Shown here in pieces: positions 1 through 8,503 of a DNA stretch of 64,000 nt; position 1 is the stretch's first letter; each line of letters begins with the position of its first letter. Origin of the DNA: Arthrobacter liuii (GTDB lineage: Bacteria > Actinomycetota > Actinomycetes > Actinomycetales > Micrococcaceae). The stretch lies in the NCBI RefSeq assembly GCF_014639275.1, contig NZ_BMFW01000003.1, positions 186,001-250,000 of the forward strand. The letters run 5' to 3'. The position numbers and the translations under genes were made by a program. Under the pieces are notes generated by a model. That model made no database searches. It was not told the DNA's origin and was given only the letters and a program-made list of their open reading frames with translations.

Positions 1-447
1 GCCGTGCTGGAGGACATCGTGGACCACACCAATGTCGGCGCCATCTTCCGTTCCGCGGCAGCACTGGATATCGACGCCGTCCTGGTTTCCCCGCGCTGCG
101 GAGACCCGCTCTACCGCCGCAGCGTCCGGGTCAGTATGGGCACCGTCTTCCAGGTGCCCTGGGCGCGCCTGCACCACTGGCCGGGGGACCTGCAGGTGCT
201 CAAGGAACACGGCTTCACCGTCGCCGCCCTGGAGCTGACGCCGGAAGCTGAGGACGTCGACGCCGTCGCGTCCCGGAACGTTGACCGGCTTGCCCTGGTG
301 CTTGGCACGGAAGGCGCCGGCATGAGCCCGGAGACGCTCGCCGCCGTCGACCTCGCCGTCAAAATCCCCATGCGCAACGGCGTGGATTCCCTGAACGTCG
401 CCGCGGCCTCGGCAGTGGCATTCTGGGAGCTGCGGGCGCGCAGCTGA
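1..447 (+). CDS. TrmH/SpoU-family RNA 2'-O-methyltransferase, 5'-truncated by window edge
   Basis: This is the C-terminal part of a SPOUT-class enzyme that methylates the ribose 2'-O of tRNA or rRNA using S-adenosylmethionine. The frame is open from base 1, so the start codon and any N-terminal substrate-binding domain lie outside the window. All three SpoU motifs are visible: NVGAIFRSA (motif 1, catalytic Arg), VLGTEGAGMS (motif 2) and IPMRNGVDSLNVAAASAVAF (motif 3), the last two forming the knotted SAM site. The C-terminus is complete, ending about 50 codons after motif 2. Family assignment is firm; the RNA target cannot be told from this portion. Confidence 0.9.
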   Translation, partial: AVLEDIVDHTNVGAIFRSAAALDIDAVLVSPRCGDPLYRRSVRVSMGTVFQVPWARLHHWPGDLQVLKEHGFTVAALELTPEAEDVDAVASRNVDRLALVLGTEGAGMSPETLAAVDLAVKIPMRNGVDSLNVAAASAVAFWELRARS

Positions 448-473
448 GCAGGTGCCGCGGCGGCGGGCTTCGG

Positions 474-503
474 TTCGTCAGCCCCTCCCGTTTCGGCTAT
501 GAT
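474..503 (+). promoter_or_regulatory. Candidate sigma-A promoter for rpmE2
   Basis: TTCGTC (474-479) and TATGAT (498-503) are separated by 18 bases. The -10 box is good (5/6), the -35 box weak. It would give a leader of roughly 100 nt before rpmE2, which contains the hairpins described separately. Assigned by eye only. Confidence 0.4.
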
Positions 504-526
504 TGATAGCTGGTTGTCCTGCTTTT

Positions 527-596
527 TCAGCTTCGGCTGATGGGACAGATCCCAGCCATCCCATTCATACCTGGCAGCTGGCAAAATCCAGTTGCC
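527..596 (+). ncRNA. Structured 5' leader of rpmE2 (possible L31 autoregulatory leader)
   Basis: Three consecutive hairpins lie between the candidate promoter and the rpmE2 start. TCAGC-TTCG-GCTGA (527-540) has a UUCG tetraloop. TGGGA-CAGA-TCCCA (541-554) follows directly. GGCAGCTGG-CAAAAT-CCAGTTGCC (573-596) is a 9-bp stem with one G-U pair that ends 17 nt before the ATG. Cis-acting leaders bound by ribosomal protein L31 have been proposed in actinobacteria, so this is a plausible candidate. I cannot align it to a covariance model here. Confidence 0.4.
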
Positions 597-613
597 CGAA
601 CAAAGGTCCCATT

Positions 614-871
614 ATGAAGTCTGATACCCACCCGAAGTACGAAGCTGTTGTCTTCAACGACCTGGCCTCCGGCACCAAGTTCCTGACCCGCTCCACCGTG
701 TCTTCCAACAAGACCATTGAGTGGGAAGACGGCAACACCTACCCGGTCATCGACGTCGAAATCTCTTCCGAGTCCCACCCGTTCTACACGGGCAAGCAGC
801 GCATCATGGACTCTGCAGGCCGCGTCGAGCGCTTCAACGCTCGCTTCAAGGGCTTCGGCGCCAAGAAGTAA
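614..871 (+). CDS. rpmE2: 50S ribosomal protein L31 type B
   Basis: This 85-aa protein of the large ribosomal subunit begins [14 protein letters not shown] and contains the family signatures [10 protein letters not shown] and FNARF near the C-terminus. It has no Cys at all, so it is the zinc-free type B (YtiA-like) form that replaces zinc-binding L31 when zinc is scarce. The ATG at 614 is preceded by AAAGG; an upstream in-frame ATG at 503 would run through the leader hairpins and is unlikely. I saw no clear Zur box upstream. A strong intrinsic terminator follows, so it appears to be transcribed alone. Confidence 0.95.
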   Translation: MKSDTHPKYEAVVFNDLASGTKFLTRSTVSSNKTIEWEDGNTYPVIDVEISSESHPFYTGKQRIMDSAGRVERFNARFKGFGAKK

Positions 872-898
872 TTCCTTCGCCCGAGCTTTCCAGGAAAG

Positions 899-924
899 CC
901 CGCACCGGTAACGGTGCGGGTTTT
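899..924 (+). terminator. Intrinsic terminator of rpmE2
   Basis: Perfect 9-bp stem CCCGCACCG / CGGTGCGGG with a GTAA loop, followed by TTTT. It lies 28 bases after the rpmE2 stop. It also argues against starting the next gene at the in-frame GTG-like site at 914, which falls inside the stem. Confidence 0.85.
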
Positions 925-967
925 CTGCGTTAACAGCGCATCTGCATTCTGGGGCAGGATGGGAAGC

Positions 968-2065
968 ATGACCCAGCCTCCTTTTCCTGCCAGAAATGGC
1001 GCCAGCAACCAGCGCCTGCACGGCGAATACAAGGTCCCGGGCGGCAAGCTCGTCGTGGCGGACCTGGCAGTGGTGGACGGGGCCCTTGCGGACGTCTCCG
1101 TCAGTGGCGATTTCTTCCTGGAACCGGACGAGGCCCTTGAGGACATCAACCGTGCACTGACCGGGCTTCCGGACTCCATGCCGGCCGCGGACCTGGCAGC
1201 CGCCATCACCGCCGCCCTGCCGGCCGGAGCCGTGCTGTTCGGCTTCTCCGCGGACGCCGTGGCCGTGACCGTCCGCCGCGCGCTGGCGAAGGCCACCTCG
1301 TGGGGAGACCACGAGTGGAACGTCATTGCGCCAACCGTGCTTCCAACGGAAATCAACGTTGCCCTTGACGAGGTGCTGACCGAGGCCGTGGGTGCGGGTC
1401 AGCGCACTCCCACTCTCCGGTTTTGGGACTGGCAGGAGCCGTCGGTGGTCATCGGCAGCTTCCAGTCCGTACAGAACGAGGTGGATCCCGAGGGCGTTGC
1501 CAGACACGGCATCAACGTGGTCCGGCGGATCAGCGGCGGGGGAGCGATGTTCATGGAGGCCGGCAACTGCATCACCTACTCCCTCTACCTGCCGCAGACC
1601 CTGGTGGACGGGCTGAGCTTCGCCGACTCCTATCCGTTCCTCGACGCCTGGGTCATGGCGGCATTGGAACGGCTGGGCATCAATGCGTTCTACATCCCGC
1701 TGAACGACATCGCTACGGACCAGGGGAAGATCGGCGGTGCCGCGCAGAAGCGCCTGGCCAACGGCGGCATGCTGCACCACGTCACCATGAGCTATGACAT
1801 CGACGCCGACAAAATGGTGGAGGTCCTGCGGATCGGCAAGGAGAAGCTCTCCGACAAGGGCACCCGCAGTGCCAAGAAGCGGGTGGACCCGCTCCGCCGC
1901 CAAACCGGCCTGGCCCGCACGGCGATCATCGAGGCGATGATCGAGGTGTTCAGCGAGCGTTACGGGGCAACTCCATCACGGCTGGCAGGACACGAGCTGG
2001 CAGCTGCCGAGGAACGCGTGGCGGCCAAGTTCGGTACCGAGGAGTGGCTCCACCGCGTCCCGTAA
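968..2065 (+). CDS. Lipoate-protein ligase-like protein with N-terminal accessory domain
   Basis: A member of the BPL/LplA/LipB catalytic fold that activates and attaches lipoate (or a related acyl group) to E2 and GcvH-type carrier domains. The catalytic half carries RRISGGGAMFMEAGN, equivalent to the LplA RRxSGGG adenylate-binding loop, and KIGGAAQKR, equivalent to the K(V/I)SG lysine motif. The first ~90 residues (GEYKVPGGKLVVADLAV and after) resemble the small accessory domain that sits at the C-terminus of E. coli LplA, so domain order seems reversed. The ATG at 968 follows AGGA by 8 nt and is chosen over 959 and 914. It faces pepN convergently across a hairpin. Substrate is inferred. 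Confidence 0.8.
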   Translation: MTQPPFPARNGASNQRLHGEYKVPGGKLVVADLAVVDGALADVSVSGDFFLEPDEALEDINRALTGLPDSMPAADLAAAITAALPAGAVLFGFSADAVAVTVRRALAKATSWGDHEWNVIAPTVLPTEINVALDEVLTEAVGAGQRTPTLRFWDWQEPSVVIGSFQSVQNEVDPEGVARHGINVVRRISGGGAMFMEAGNCITYSLYLPQTLVDGLSFADSYPFLDAWVMAALERLGINAFYIPLNDIATDQGKIGGAAQKRLANGGMLHHVTMSYDIDADKMVEVLRIGKEKLSDKGTRSAKKRVDPLRRQTGLARTAIIEAMIEVFSERYGATPSRLAGHELAAAEERVAAKFGTEEWLHRVP

Positions 2066-2084
2066 CCCCATCCATTGCTCCGGG

Positions 2085-2113
2085 GGTGCCCTTTTGGCGC
2101 CCCAAAAGGGCAC
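2085..2113. terminator. Bidirectional hairpin between convergent genes
   Basis: GTGCCCTTTTGG (2085-2096) pairs perfectly with CCAAAAGGGCAC (2102-2113) around a 5-base loop. It sits directly against the pepN stop codon and 20 bases after the lipoate-ligase stop. There is no downstream U-tract on either strand. Confidence 0.6.
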
Positions 2114-4756
2114 TTACGGAGCACCCGATGAGTGGACGACGACGGCCTGCGCAGTGAGCGCGCGCAGCAGGTGATTACGCTGCTCGATGATGATCCGGCG
2201 CAGGGCGTGCGGCCCGTCCGGGTTGGCGGCGAGCCAGTCGTCGGTGCGCCGTACCACCGGGTGGCCTGCCGGGCGTGCGCCCGGTGGCAGGTCCTGCGCC
2301 GCGGGGTAGAGGCCCCGGACGATCCGGCTGGCGATTTCGATGCTGCGCCCGTCCCAAACAGTCAGCAGGCAGTCGAAGTAGGGCTCCACAAACGGCTCCA
2401 ACAGTGCCGGGGGCGCGGTGGTAAACCCGCTGATGGTGGCCGTGAGGAGCTGGTTGGAGAGCTCGTTCCCGTGGACAGCTGCTTCCCAGGCCCCTGCCTT
2501 GACTCCGGGATCAGGCCGGGACGCCATGGCCGTCGCGTGCCCTGCACGGCCGGCGGCGGTGGTGTCCCTGGCCAGCTCGGCGTCCAGGTCCGCGGCGGTG
2601 GCCCGGCCGTTGGCAGCCAGCGCATGCCACAGGTGCCAGCGCAGTTCGGCATCCACCGCCAGGCCTTCCACCCGGGCTGTCCCGTCGAGCAGCCCGCGAA
2701 GCCGGGGGAGCATGGATGCGTCGTGCCTGCTGAGGGTGGCAACGGTACGGGCCCAGGCGAGCTGGGCGTCGGAGCCGGGGACTGCCCGGTCCAGCTCGGC
2801 GGCGGCTGCGGCCAGGAAGGAGGCACGCACGCTGTCCCGGTTGTCCGCGGGCGTGTAGCGTTCGACGGCGGCCGTTGCGTTGTCGAGGATGTTCAGCAGG
2901 ACCCCGATCCCGGTTTCAGCCGGTGCGAAGGCGGCCACGGCGTCTACGTAGCGGGCCGCAGGAGTTTCGCCGTCCCGGGCCGAGTTCCAGAGCGAGGTCC
3001 AGCACAACGCGCGGGCCATGGGATCGGCAATCCGGTCCAGCGATCCCCGGACCGTCGCCAGCGAGGAGGGGTCCAGCCGCACTTTGGCGTAGGTCAGGTC
3101 CTCATCGTTGACCAGCAGGAGCGCAGACCGCGGCTGCCCGGAGAGTTGGGGGAGTTCGGTCCGTGCGCCAGCCACGTCGGTTTCGATGCTCCCGGTCCGC
3201 ACCAGGGCGCCGTCAACATCGAAATCGTAGGAACCCACCCGGAGGCGGTGCGGCCGCAGCTCCTCCCGTCCCGTGACCGGATCCGTCGCCTCCTGGACGA
3301 TCGCCACCCCGCCCAGCACGCCGTCGTCGTCCCCTGCCGCACCCAGGGAAGCGAAGTCCAGGGACAGAGTGGAAATCCCGGAGGTCTGCAGCCACTGCCC
3401 GGCCCAGTTTGTCAGGTCGCGGCCCGAGGCGGCACCCAGCGCTGCCAGGAGATCGGCGAGGGACGTGTTGCCGTAGGCGTGCTTCCGGAAGTAGTCCCGC
3501 GACCCGGCGATGAAGGCGTCGAAGCCCACGTAGGCCACCAGCTGTTTGAGGACAGAGGCACCCTTGGCGTAGGTGATGCCGTCGAAGTTCTGTTTGGCGG
3601 CCTCCAGGTCGGGGATGTCGGCCACGATGGGGTGCGTGGTGGGCAGCTGGTCCTGGACATACGCCCAGGCCTTGCGCTTGCTGGCGAAGTTGACCCATGC
3701 GGTATCCCAGTCCGTCGCCTGGTCCACGCCCAGGGTGCCCATGTAGTCGGCGAAAGATTCCTTGAGCCACAGATCGTCCCACCATTGCATGGTCACCAGG
3801 TCCCCGAACCACATGTGCGCCATCTCGTGCATCAGGGTGTTGGCCCGCGCCTGGTACTGGGCGTCTGTGGCGCGGGAGGTGAACACGTAGCTCTCGGTAA
3901 AGGTCACCAGGCCGGGGTTCTCCATGGCGCCGAGGTTGTACTCAGGGACGAACGCCTGGTCGTATTTGCCCCAGGGGTAAGGAAAGTCGAAGAGGCGATT
4001 GAAGAAGTCCAGGCCCTTCTTGGTCAGGCTGAAGAGTTCCTCCGCGTCGAACGACTCCGCCATGGATGCGCGGCAGTAAAGGGCCAGCGGGATGTCCAGG
4101 CGGGTGCCGTCGTCGAGCATTGCCTCCCAGCGGTCCTCGGCCTTGAAGTAGGGACCGGCCAGCACGGTGGTGATGTAGGTGGACATGGGCAGGGTGGTGG
4201 CGAAGTCCCAGCAGGCGGTGGCCGAATCGCTGGTCAGCAGTGTGCGGTTCACCTGGGCACCGTTGGAGGCCACCTGCCATTCCGCGGGGGCCATGACGTG
4301 GAAGGTGAAGGTTGCCTTCAGGTCGGGCTGTTCGAAGTTCGCGAAGACCCGGCGGGCATCGGCCGGTTCGTACTGGGTGTACAGGTAGCACTGGCCGTCC
4401 GCAGGGTCCACGAAGCGGTGCATGCCCTCGCCCGAGCGGCTGTACAGGGCTGTTCCGGTGACGCTGACCTGGTTCTCGGCCTGCAGGTTGTCCAGCCGGA
4501 TCCGCGCCCCGTCCACGACGTCCGCCACGCGCAGGCCCTTGCCGTTCAGGAAGACGCTGTGCACCGCGCTGCCGATGAAGTCCAGGAACGTGCTGGTACC
4601 GGGTTGGGCGGTGAAGGTGATGACGCTGCGGCTCGGGTAGCCGGGCACGGCCGGGTCCGCTGCCTGGCGCACGTCCAGGGAAATGTCGTAGCTGGTGGTG
4701 CTGATCAGTGCTGAACGTTCGGCGGCTTGGCGGCGCTGCAGATTCTCATGTGACAC
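2114..4756 (-). CDS. pepN: Aminopeptidase N, M1-family zinc metallopeptidase
   Basis: An 880-aa cytoplasmic exopeptidase that releases N-terminal residues from peptides, including oligopeptides left by proteases such as the proteasome. It has the substrate-anchoring GAMEN motif (276-280), the zinc site HEMAH (310-314) with the third ligand E333 in KESFADY, and the long C-terminal ERAP1-like helical domain. Length is typical of actinobacterial PepN. The start is a GTG (MSHENLQRR), because the nearby ATG is out of frame. The YeiH-type gene ends just upstream in the same direction, 31 bases away, so the two may be co-transcribed. Identity is certain; in vivo substrates are not shown by sequence. 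Confidence 0.96.
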   Translation of the reverse strand: MSHENLQRRQAAERSALISTTSYDISLDVRQAADPAVPGYPSRSVITFTAQPGTSTFLDFIGSAVHSVFLNGKGLRVADVVDGARIRLDNLQAENQVSVTGTALYSRSGEGMHRFVDPADGQCYLYTQYEPADARRVFANFEQPDLKATFTFHVMAPAEWQVASNGAQVNRTLLTSDSATACWDFATTLPMSTYITTVLAGPYFKAEDRWEAMLDDGTRLDIPLALYCRASMAESFDAEELFSLTKKGLDFFNRLFDFPYPWGKYDQAFVPEYNLGAMENPGLVTFTESYVFTSRATDAQYQARANTLMHEMAHMWFGDLVTMQWWDDLWLKESFADYMGTLGVDQATDWDTAWVNFASKRKAWAYVQDQLPTTHPIVADIPDLEAAKQNFDGITYAKGASVLKQLVAYVGFDAFIAGSRDYFRKHAYGNTSLADLLAALGAASGRDLTNWAGQWLQTSGISTLSLDFASLGAAGDDDGVLGGVAIVQEATDPVTGREELRPHRLRVGSYDFDVDGALVRTGSIETDVAGARTELPQLSGQPRSALLLVNDEDLTYAKVRLDPSSLATVRGSLDRIADPMARALCWTSLWNSARDGETPAARYVDAVAAFAPAETGIGVLLNILDNATAAVERYTPADNRDSVRASFLAAAAAELDRAVPGSDAQLAWARTVATLSRHDASMLPRLRGLLDGTARVEGLAVDAELRWHLWHALAANGRATAADLDAELARDTTAAGRAGHATAMASRPDPGVKAGAWEAAVHGNELSNQLLTATISGFTTAPPALLEPFVEPYFDCLLTVWDGRSIEIASRIVRGLYPAAQDLPPGARPAGHPVVRRTDDWLAANPDGPHALRRIIIEQRNHLLRALTAQAVVVHSSGAP

Positions 4757-4787
4757 CCGGCTATCTAATCACGGTGTTTCGCCAACC

Positions 4788-5846
4788 TCAGCCTGCGATC
4801 AGGAAGGCGGCAGCGAGACCCAGCACGGCGATCAGGAGCCAGGACACGAGGGCTGCCAGGAGCGCCTGTCCGCCGGTGTGGAGGAGGGTGCGGATTCGTA
4901 CTGCCGAGCCCAGCCCAAAGAGGGCCGCGCCCAGGAGGATGTCCTGCAGCGTGGCCCCGGCTTCAAGCCAGACGGGGGACAGCCAGCCGGTGGAGCGCAG
5001 CACCACCATGGCCACGAACCCCACGACGAACAGCGGCACCACCGGCGGCATTTTCGACAGCGAACCGTCGGCGGCGCCGGGGGCACGCGCGCCTATTCTG
5101 TGGTGCGCGCCCGCGACGGCGGCAACCGGCGCGAGCAGCAGCACGCGGGTGAGCTTGACGACGACGGCGATCGCCAGGGCGGCGGTCCCAGCGGTCTGCG
5201 CGGTGGCCACCACCTGGCCCACATCGTGCACGGAGGCGCCGGTCCAGGCCCCGAAGACTGCGGCCGTCAGGCCCAGGGGGTGGGCGAGGAGTGGGAGGAC
5301 GCCGATGGCGAGCGTTCCGCAGAGCGTCACCAGGGCCACCGGCAGGACGGTGTCCGCGTGCCGGATCCGGCGGACCGCGGCCATGGCGCCGATGGCCGAG
5401 GCGCCGCAGATGGAGAAGCCCGTGGCCACCAGGAGCGAGGTCACGGGCGGCAGGCGGAACAGGCGCGAGATGGCGTAGGTTCCGCCGAAACTGGCCGCCA
5501 CGACTGCCACGATCAGGACCAGTGCCGGCCATCCGAGGTCCAGGACGTCCATGACGCTGACCTTTAGGCCCAGCAGCACGATCCCGCCGCGCATCAGGTG
5601 CTTGCCGGCGAAGTCCAGTCCCGGGCGCGCCCGGCCGGCGGTCCAGCCGCTGGCGCCGGGGAGGTTGGCGGCAAGAACTCCCAGGACCACGGCCAGGGTC
5701 ATCGCAGGCAGTGCCGGCAGCAGCCCGTGCACCAGGAATGCCGCTGCAACAGCGGCCGCCGCGGCCAACAGGCCCGGCATCAACCGCGCAGCAAGGAGCC
5801 GGAAGCGGCCGTGGCCCCGCGCTGGGAGGCTTCTGCTGTCTGGCAC
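4788..5846 (-). CDS. YeiH/YeiI-type putative sulfate exporter family membrane protein
   Basis: A 352-aa polytopic membrane protein of the UPF0324 (YeiH) family, named putative sulfate exporter from family annotation. About ten hydrophobic segments are visible. The conserved GKHLMRGGIVLLGLKVS and ATGFSICGASAIGA segments characterise the family. The start is the GTG giving MPDSRSLPARG. It is divergent from the ATP-grasp gene, with only about 75 bases between starts, and lies upstream of pepN on the same strand. The transported substrate has little direct proof in the family, so function beyond membrane transport is an inference. Confidence 0.85.
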   Translation of the reverse strand: MPDSRSLPARGHGRFRLLAARLMPGLLAAAAAVAAAFLVHGLLPALPAMTLAVVLGVLAANLPGASGWTAGRARPGLDFAGKHLMRGGIVLLGLKVSVMDVLDLGWPALVLIVAVVAASFGGTYAISRLFRLPPVTSLLVATGFSICGASAIGAMAAVRRIRHADTVLPVALVTLCGTLAIGVLPLLAHPLGLTAAVFGAWTGASVHDVGQVVATAQTAGTAALAIAVVVKLTRVLLLAPVAAVAGAHHRIGARAPGAADGSLSKMPPVVPLFVVGFVAMVVLRSTGWLSPVWLEAGATLQDILLGAALFGLGSAVRIRTLLHTGGQALLAALVSWLLIAVLGLAAAFLIAG

Positions 5847-5923
5847 TCACCTACTGTGCCCGACGAGGCCAGTAAAGTACGAACCGGGCCGCAGGCGCCA
5901 ACACGCCACAATGGATGGCAGTA

Positions 5924-7516
5924 ATGAATTCGAAACAAAAAGATGGTTGGCTATTGGACATGTCAGACCTATTCCAGGATTACTCCGAGGCCGCAGGCCG
6001 CACCGGAGCCTACGACGAGATGTTCGCCCCGGGGCAACAGGCCCGGGACTCGTACGGGCAGGTGGCGGACGCGCTCCGGAAGCTCTCCCTGGCGGACGTC
6101 AGCGCACGCGCCGACTCCATGGCCCGCACCTTCCTGGACCGCGGCGTGACGTTCGACTACGCAGGTGAGGAACGGCCCTTCCCCCTCGATATCGTGCCCC
6201 GGGTCATCCCTGCGGCCGAGTGGGATGTCCTGGAACGCGGCGTTGCGCAGCGCGTGCGCGCCCTGGAAGCGTTCCTGAACGACGTCTACGACAAAATGAC
6301 AGTGGTGTCCGACGGCGTGATCCCGCGTCAGCTCGTCACCACCAGCGCCCATTTCCACCGCCAGGTCCACGGCTTCGAGCCGGCGGGCGGGGTCCGGGTC
6401 CACATCTCCGGCATCGACGTGGTCCGGGACGCGGCCGGCACCTTCCGGGTCCTGGAGGACAACGTCCGCGTTCCCTCCGGGGTCAGCTACGTGCTGGAGA
6501 ACCGGCGCGCCATGGCCAAGGGCCTGCCCGAGGCATTTGGCCAGCAGCTCATCCGGCCCGTGGAAGAGTACCCCCGCCGGCTCCTCTCGGCCCTGCGCAA
6601 AACCGCGCCGGCCGGCGTCGACGATCCCACCGTCGTCGTCCTGACCCCTGGCGTGTTCAACAGCGCCTACTTCGAGCACACCCTCCTGGCGGGCCTCATG
6701 GGCGTGGAACTGGTGGAGGGGCGCGACCTTATTTGCCGCGGAAACCGCGTGTACATGCGCACCACTGCCGGCGAACAGCGTGTGGACGTCATCTATAAAC
6801 GGATCGATGACGACTTCCTGGACCCGCTGCAGTTCAGGTCGGACTCCATGCTCGGCTGCCCCGGCCTGGTCAACGCCGCCCGCGCCGGCGGCGTCACCAT
6901 CGCCAACGCGGTGGGCAATGGCGTTGCCGACGACAAACTGGTTTACAGTTACGTCCCTGACCTGATCCGCTACTACCTCAGCGAGGAGCCCATCATCGCC
7001 AACGTGGACACCTTCCGCCTCGAGGAGAAGGAGGCCAGGGAGTACACCCTGGACAACCTCGCGGAGCTGGTGGTCAAGCCCGTGGACGGTTCCGGCGGCA
7101 AGGGCCTGGTCATTGGTCCTGACGCCTCAAACGACGAACTGGACGCCCTTCGCCAGCGGATCGTCGCGGACCCCCGCGGCTGGATCGCCCAGCCGGTGCT
7201 GCAGCTCTCCACCGTTCCCACCTTGGGCGGCGACAAGTTCGGTCCCCGGCACGTGGACTTGCGGCCCTTTGCCGTGAACGACGGCGACAACGTCTGGGTG
7301 CTCCCGGGCGGACTGACCCGCGTCGCGCTCAAGGAAGGGTCCCTGATCGTCAACTCCAGCCAGGGCGGCGGTTCCAAGGACACCTGGGTCCTGGCCGACT
7401 CACCCCAGATGCCGGTGGAAACCGTTCCCCGCCAGTCCGTCACGGTCCGTGAGCGGGTTTCCGTGTGGCCGGTGGAAAGCAACTGGCGCGACCGCCAGTC
7501 GGAGCAGCAGCAGTGA
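5924..7516 (+). CDS. Circularly permuted type 2 ATP-grasp protein
   Basis: A soluble ~530-aa protein of the circularly permuted ATP-grasp family, predicted to form amide or peptide bonds through an acyl-phosphate. Family marks include the VLEDNVRVPSGVSYV segment, GNRVYMRTTAGEQRVDVIYK, and near the C-terminus VVKPVDGSGGKG with GLTRVALKEGSLIVNSSQGG. GGATGG precedes the ATG at 5924 by 5 nt; 5915 and 5960 (MSDLFQDYSEAAG) are alternatives, and homologues often begin near the last. It is first in a three-gene set with the alpha-E and transglutaminase-like genes, an association seen widely in bacteria. The product made is unknown. Confidence 0.88.
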   Translation: MNSKQKDGWLLDMSDLFQDYSEAAGRTGAYDEMFAPGQQARDSYGQVADALRKLSLADVSARADSMARTFLDRGVTFDYAGEERPFPLDIVPRVIPAAEWDVLERGVAQRVRALEAFLNDVYDKMTVVSDGVIPRQLVTTSAHFHRQVHGFEPAGGVRVHISGIDVVRDAAGTFRVLEDNVRVPSGVSYVLENRRAMAKGLPEAFGQQLIRPVEEYPRRLLSALRKTAPAGVDDPTVVVLTPGVFNSAYFEHTLLAGLMGVELVEGRDLICRGNRVYMRTTAGEQRVDVIYKRIDDDFLDPLQFRSDSMLGCPGLVNAARAGGVTIANAVGNGVADDKLVYSYVPDLIRYYLSEEPIIANVDTFRLEEKEAREYTLDNLAELVVKPVDGSGGKGLVIGPDASNDELDALRQRIVADPRGWIAQPVLQLSTVPTLGGDKFGPRHVDLRPFAVNDGDNVWVLPGGLTRVALKEGSLIVNSSQGGGSKDTWVLADSPQMPVETVPRQSVTVRERVSVWPVESNWRDRQSEQQQ

Positions 7517-7576
7517 GCCGCGCCGCCGTCGGGCATTTCCCTTTCAACGTTCCGGGCGCGCAGGAGGTAGCCGCGA

Positions 7577-8503
7577 ATGCTTAGCCGTATTGCCGAGTCG
7601 CTGTTTTGGATCGGCCGTTACGTGGAACGCGCTGATGGCACGGCACGTATCCTCGATGTGCACCTGGAACGCCTTAACCACCTCCCCATGGAGGAACGCA
7701 AAAGCGTGGCGCAGGAACTCCTTGCGGTTATGGGTGCCCGGCCGCAGAGCGAGGATTTCGGCCTGCCGGAACTGCTCCACGCCCTGGCCTACGACAAGAC
7801 CAGTGCTACCTCCATCGCCGGCTCCCTCGGGGCCGCCCGGGAGAACGCACGCCGTGCCCGCGAAACCGTGTCGTCCGGCCTGTGGGAGAGCCTGAACACC
7901 ACCTACTACGGGCTGAGCCAGCACCGCAAGGATGTGGTGGGCACCTACCGGTTCTGCAACTGGACCCTGGAGCGCACGGCCATGGTCAGCGGCCTGGCCG
8001 ACACCACCGTGAGCCATGACGAAAGCTGGCTCTTCCTGGTGCTGGGCCGTTCCCTGGAACGCGCGGACATGACGGCCCGGATGCTCTCCACCCGGGACGT
8101 ACTCTCCGCCGGCATGTCCTGGGTGAACATGCTGCGCTGCGCCGGAGCCTACGAATCCTTCCTGCGGACCCGCCGCGCGGCGTTCGGTGACCAGCACGCT
8201 GCAGAATTCCTGCTCTTGGACCGCCTGTTCCCGCGGTCGATCGTCTACGCGCTGCGGGACGCCGACGAGTGCCTCGCCAAGCTGGACCCGTCGGCGCAGC
8301 GGGTGGGCTTCATCAATGACGCCCGCCGCATCGTGGGGCAGGCCAGGACCTTCCTCGAGTTCCACCGGACGGACGACCTCATGTCCGAACTGCCCGAGCA
8401 CATGGAACGGGTGCAGAAGGCCGTGTCCCAGGCGTCGGATGCCATTTCCCGTAAGTACTTCAATCAGGCGGACGAACTTGCCTGGGTGGGAGAAGTTTCA
8501 TGA
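7577..8503 (+). CDS. Alpha-E domain protein (DUF403)
   Basis: A 308-aa all-helical protein starting MLSRIAESLFWIGRYVERAD, the canonical opening of the alpha-E family. No known catalytic motif is present. Repeated conserved R-E/W-R pairs such as LGRSLERADMTARML are typical. It has a strong AGGAGG site just upstream of the ATG. Its last four bases (ATGA) overlap the transglutaminase start, implying translational coupling. In other genomes it travels with the ATP-grasp protein and may act as its partner or carrier; that role is a published prediction from context, not shown here. Confidence 0.9.
   Translation: MLSRIAESLFWIGRYVERADGTARILDVHLERLNHLPMEERKSVAQELLAVMGARPQSEDFGLPELLHALAYDKTSATSIAGSLGAARENARRARETVSSGLWESLNTTYYGLSQHRKDVVGTYRFCNWTLERTAMVSGLADTTVSHDESWLFLVLGRSLERADMTARMLSTRDVLSAGMSWVNMLRCAGAYESFLRTRRAAFGDQHAAEFLLLDRLFPRSIVYALRDADECLAKLDPSAQRVGFINDARRIVGQARTFLEFHRTDDLMSELPEHMERVQKAVSQASDAISRKYFNQADELAWVGEVS

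Noticed and set aside
448..613. Zur-box-like regulation of the type-B L31 gene.
   Set aside because: I looked for a palindromic AT-rich Zur site near the promoter and found none; the palindromes present are GC-rich RNA-type hairpins.
527..1903. A 458-codon minus-strand frame over rpmE2 and the lipoate ligase.
   Set aside because: It crosses the rpmE2 terminator and two supported genes and has no family features.
2132..4714. An 860-codon open frame on the plus strand across the aminopeptidase gene.
   Set aside because: It is the mirror of pepN, which has full family motifs. Such long antisense frames arise from high GC third positions, and the translated sequence has a low-complexity Gly/Val/Arg character without any domain.
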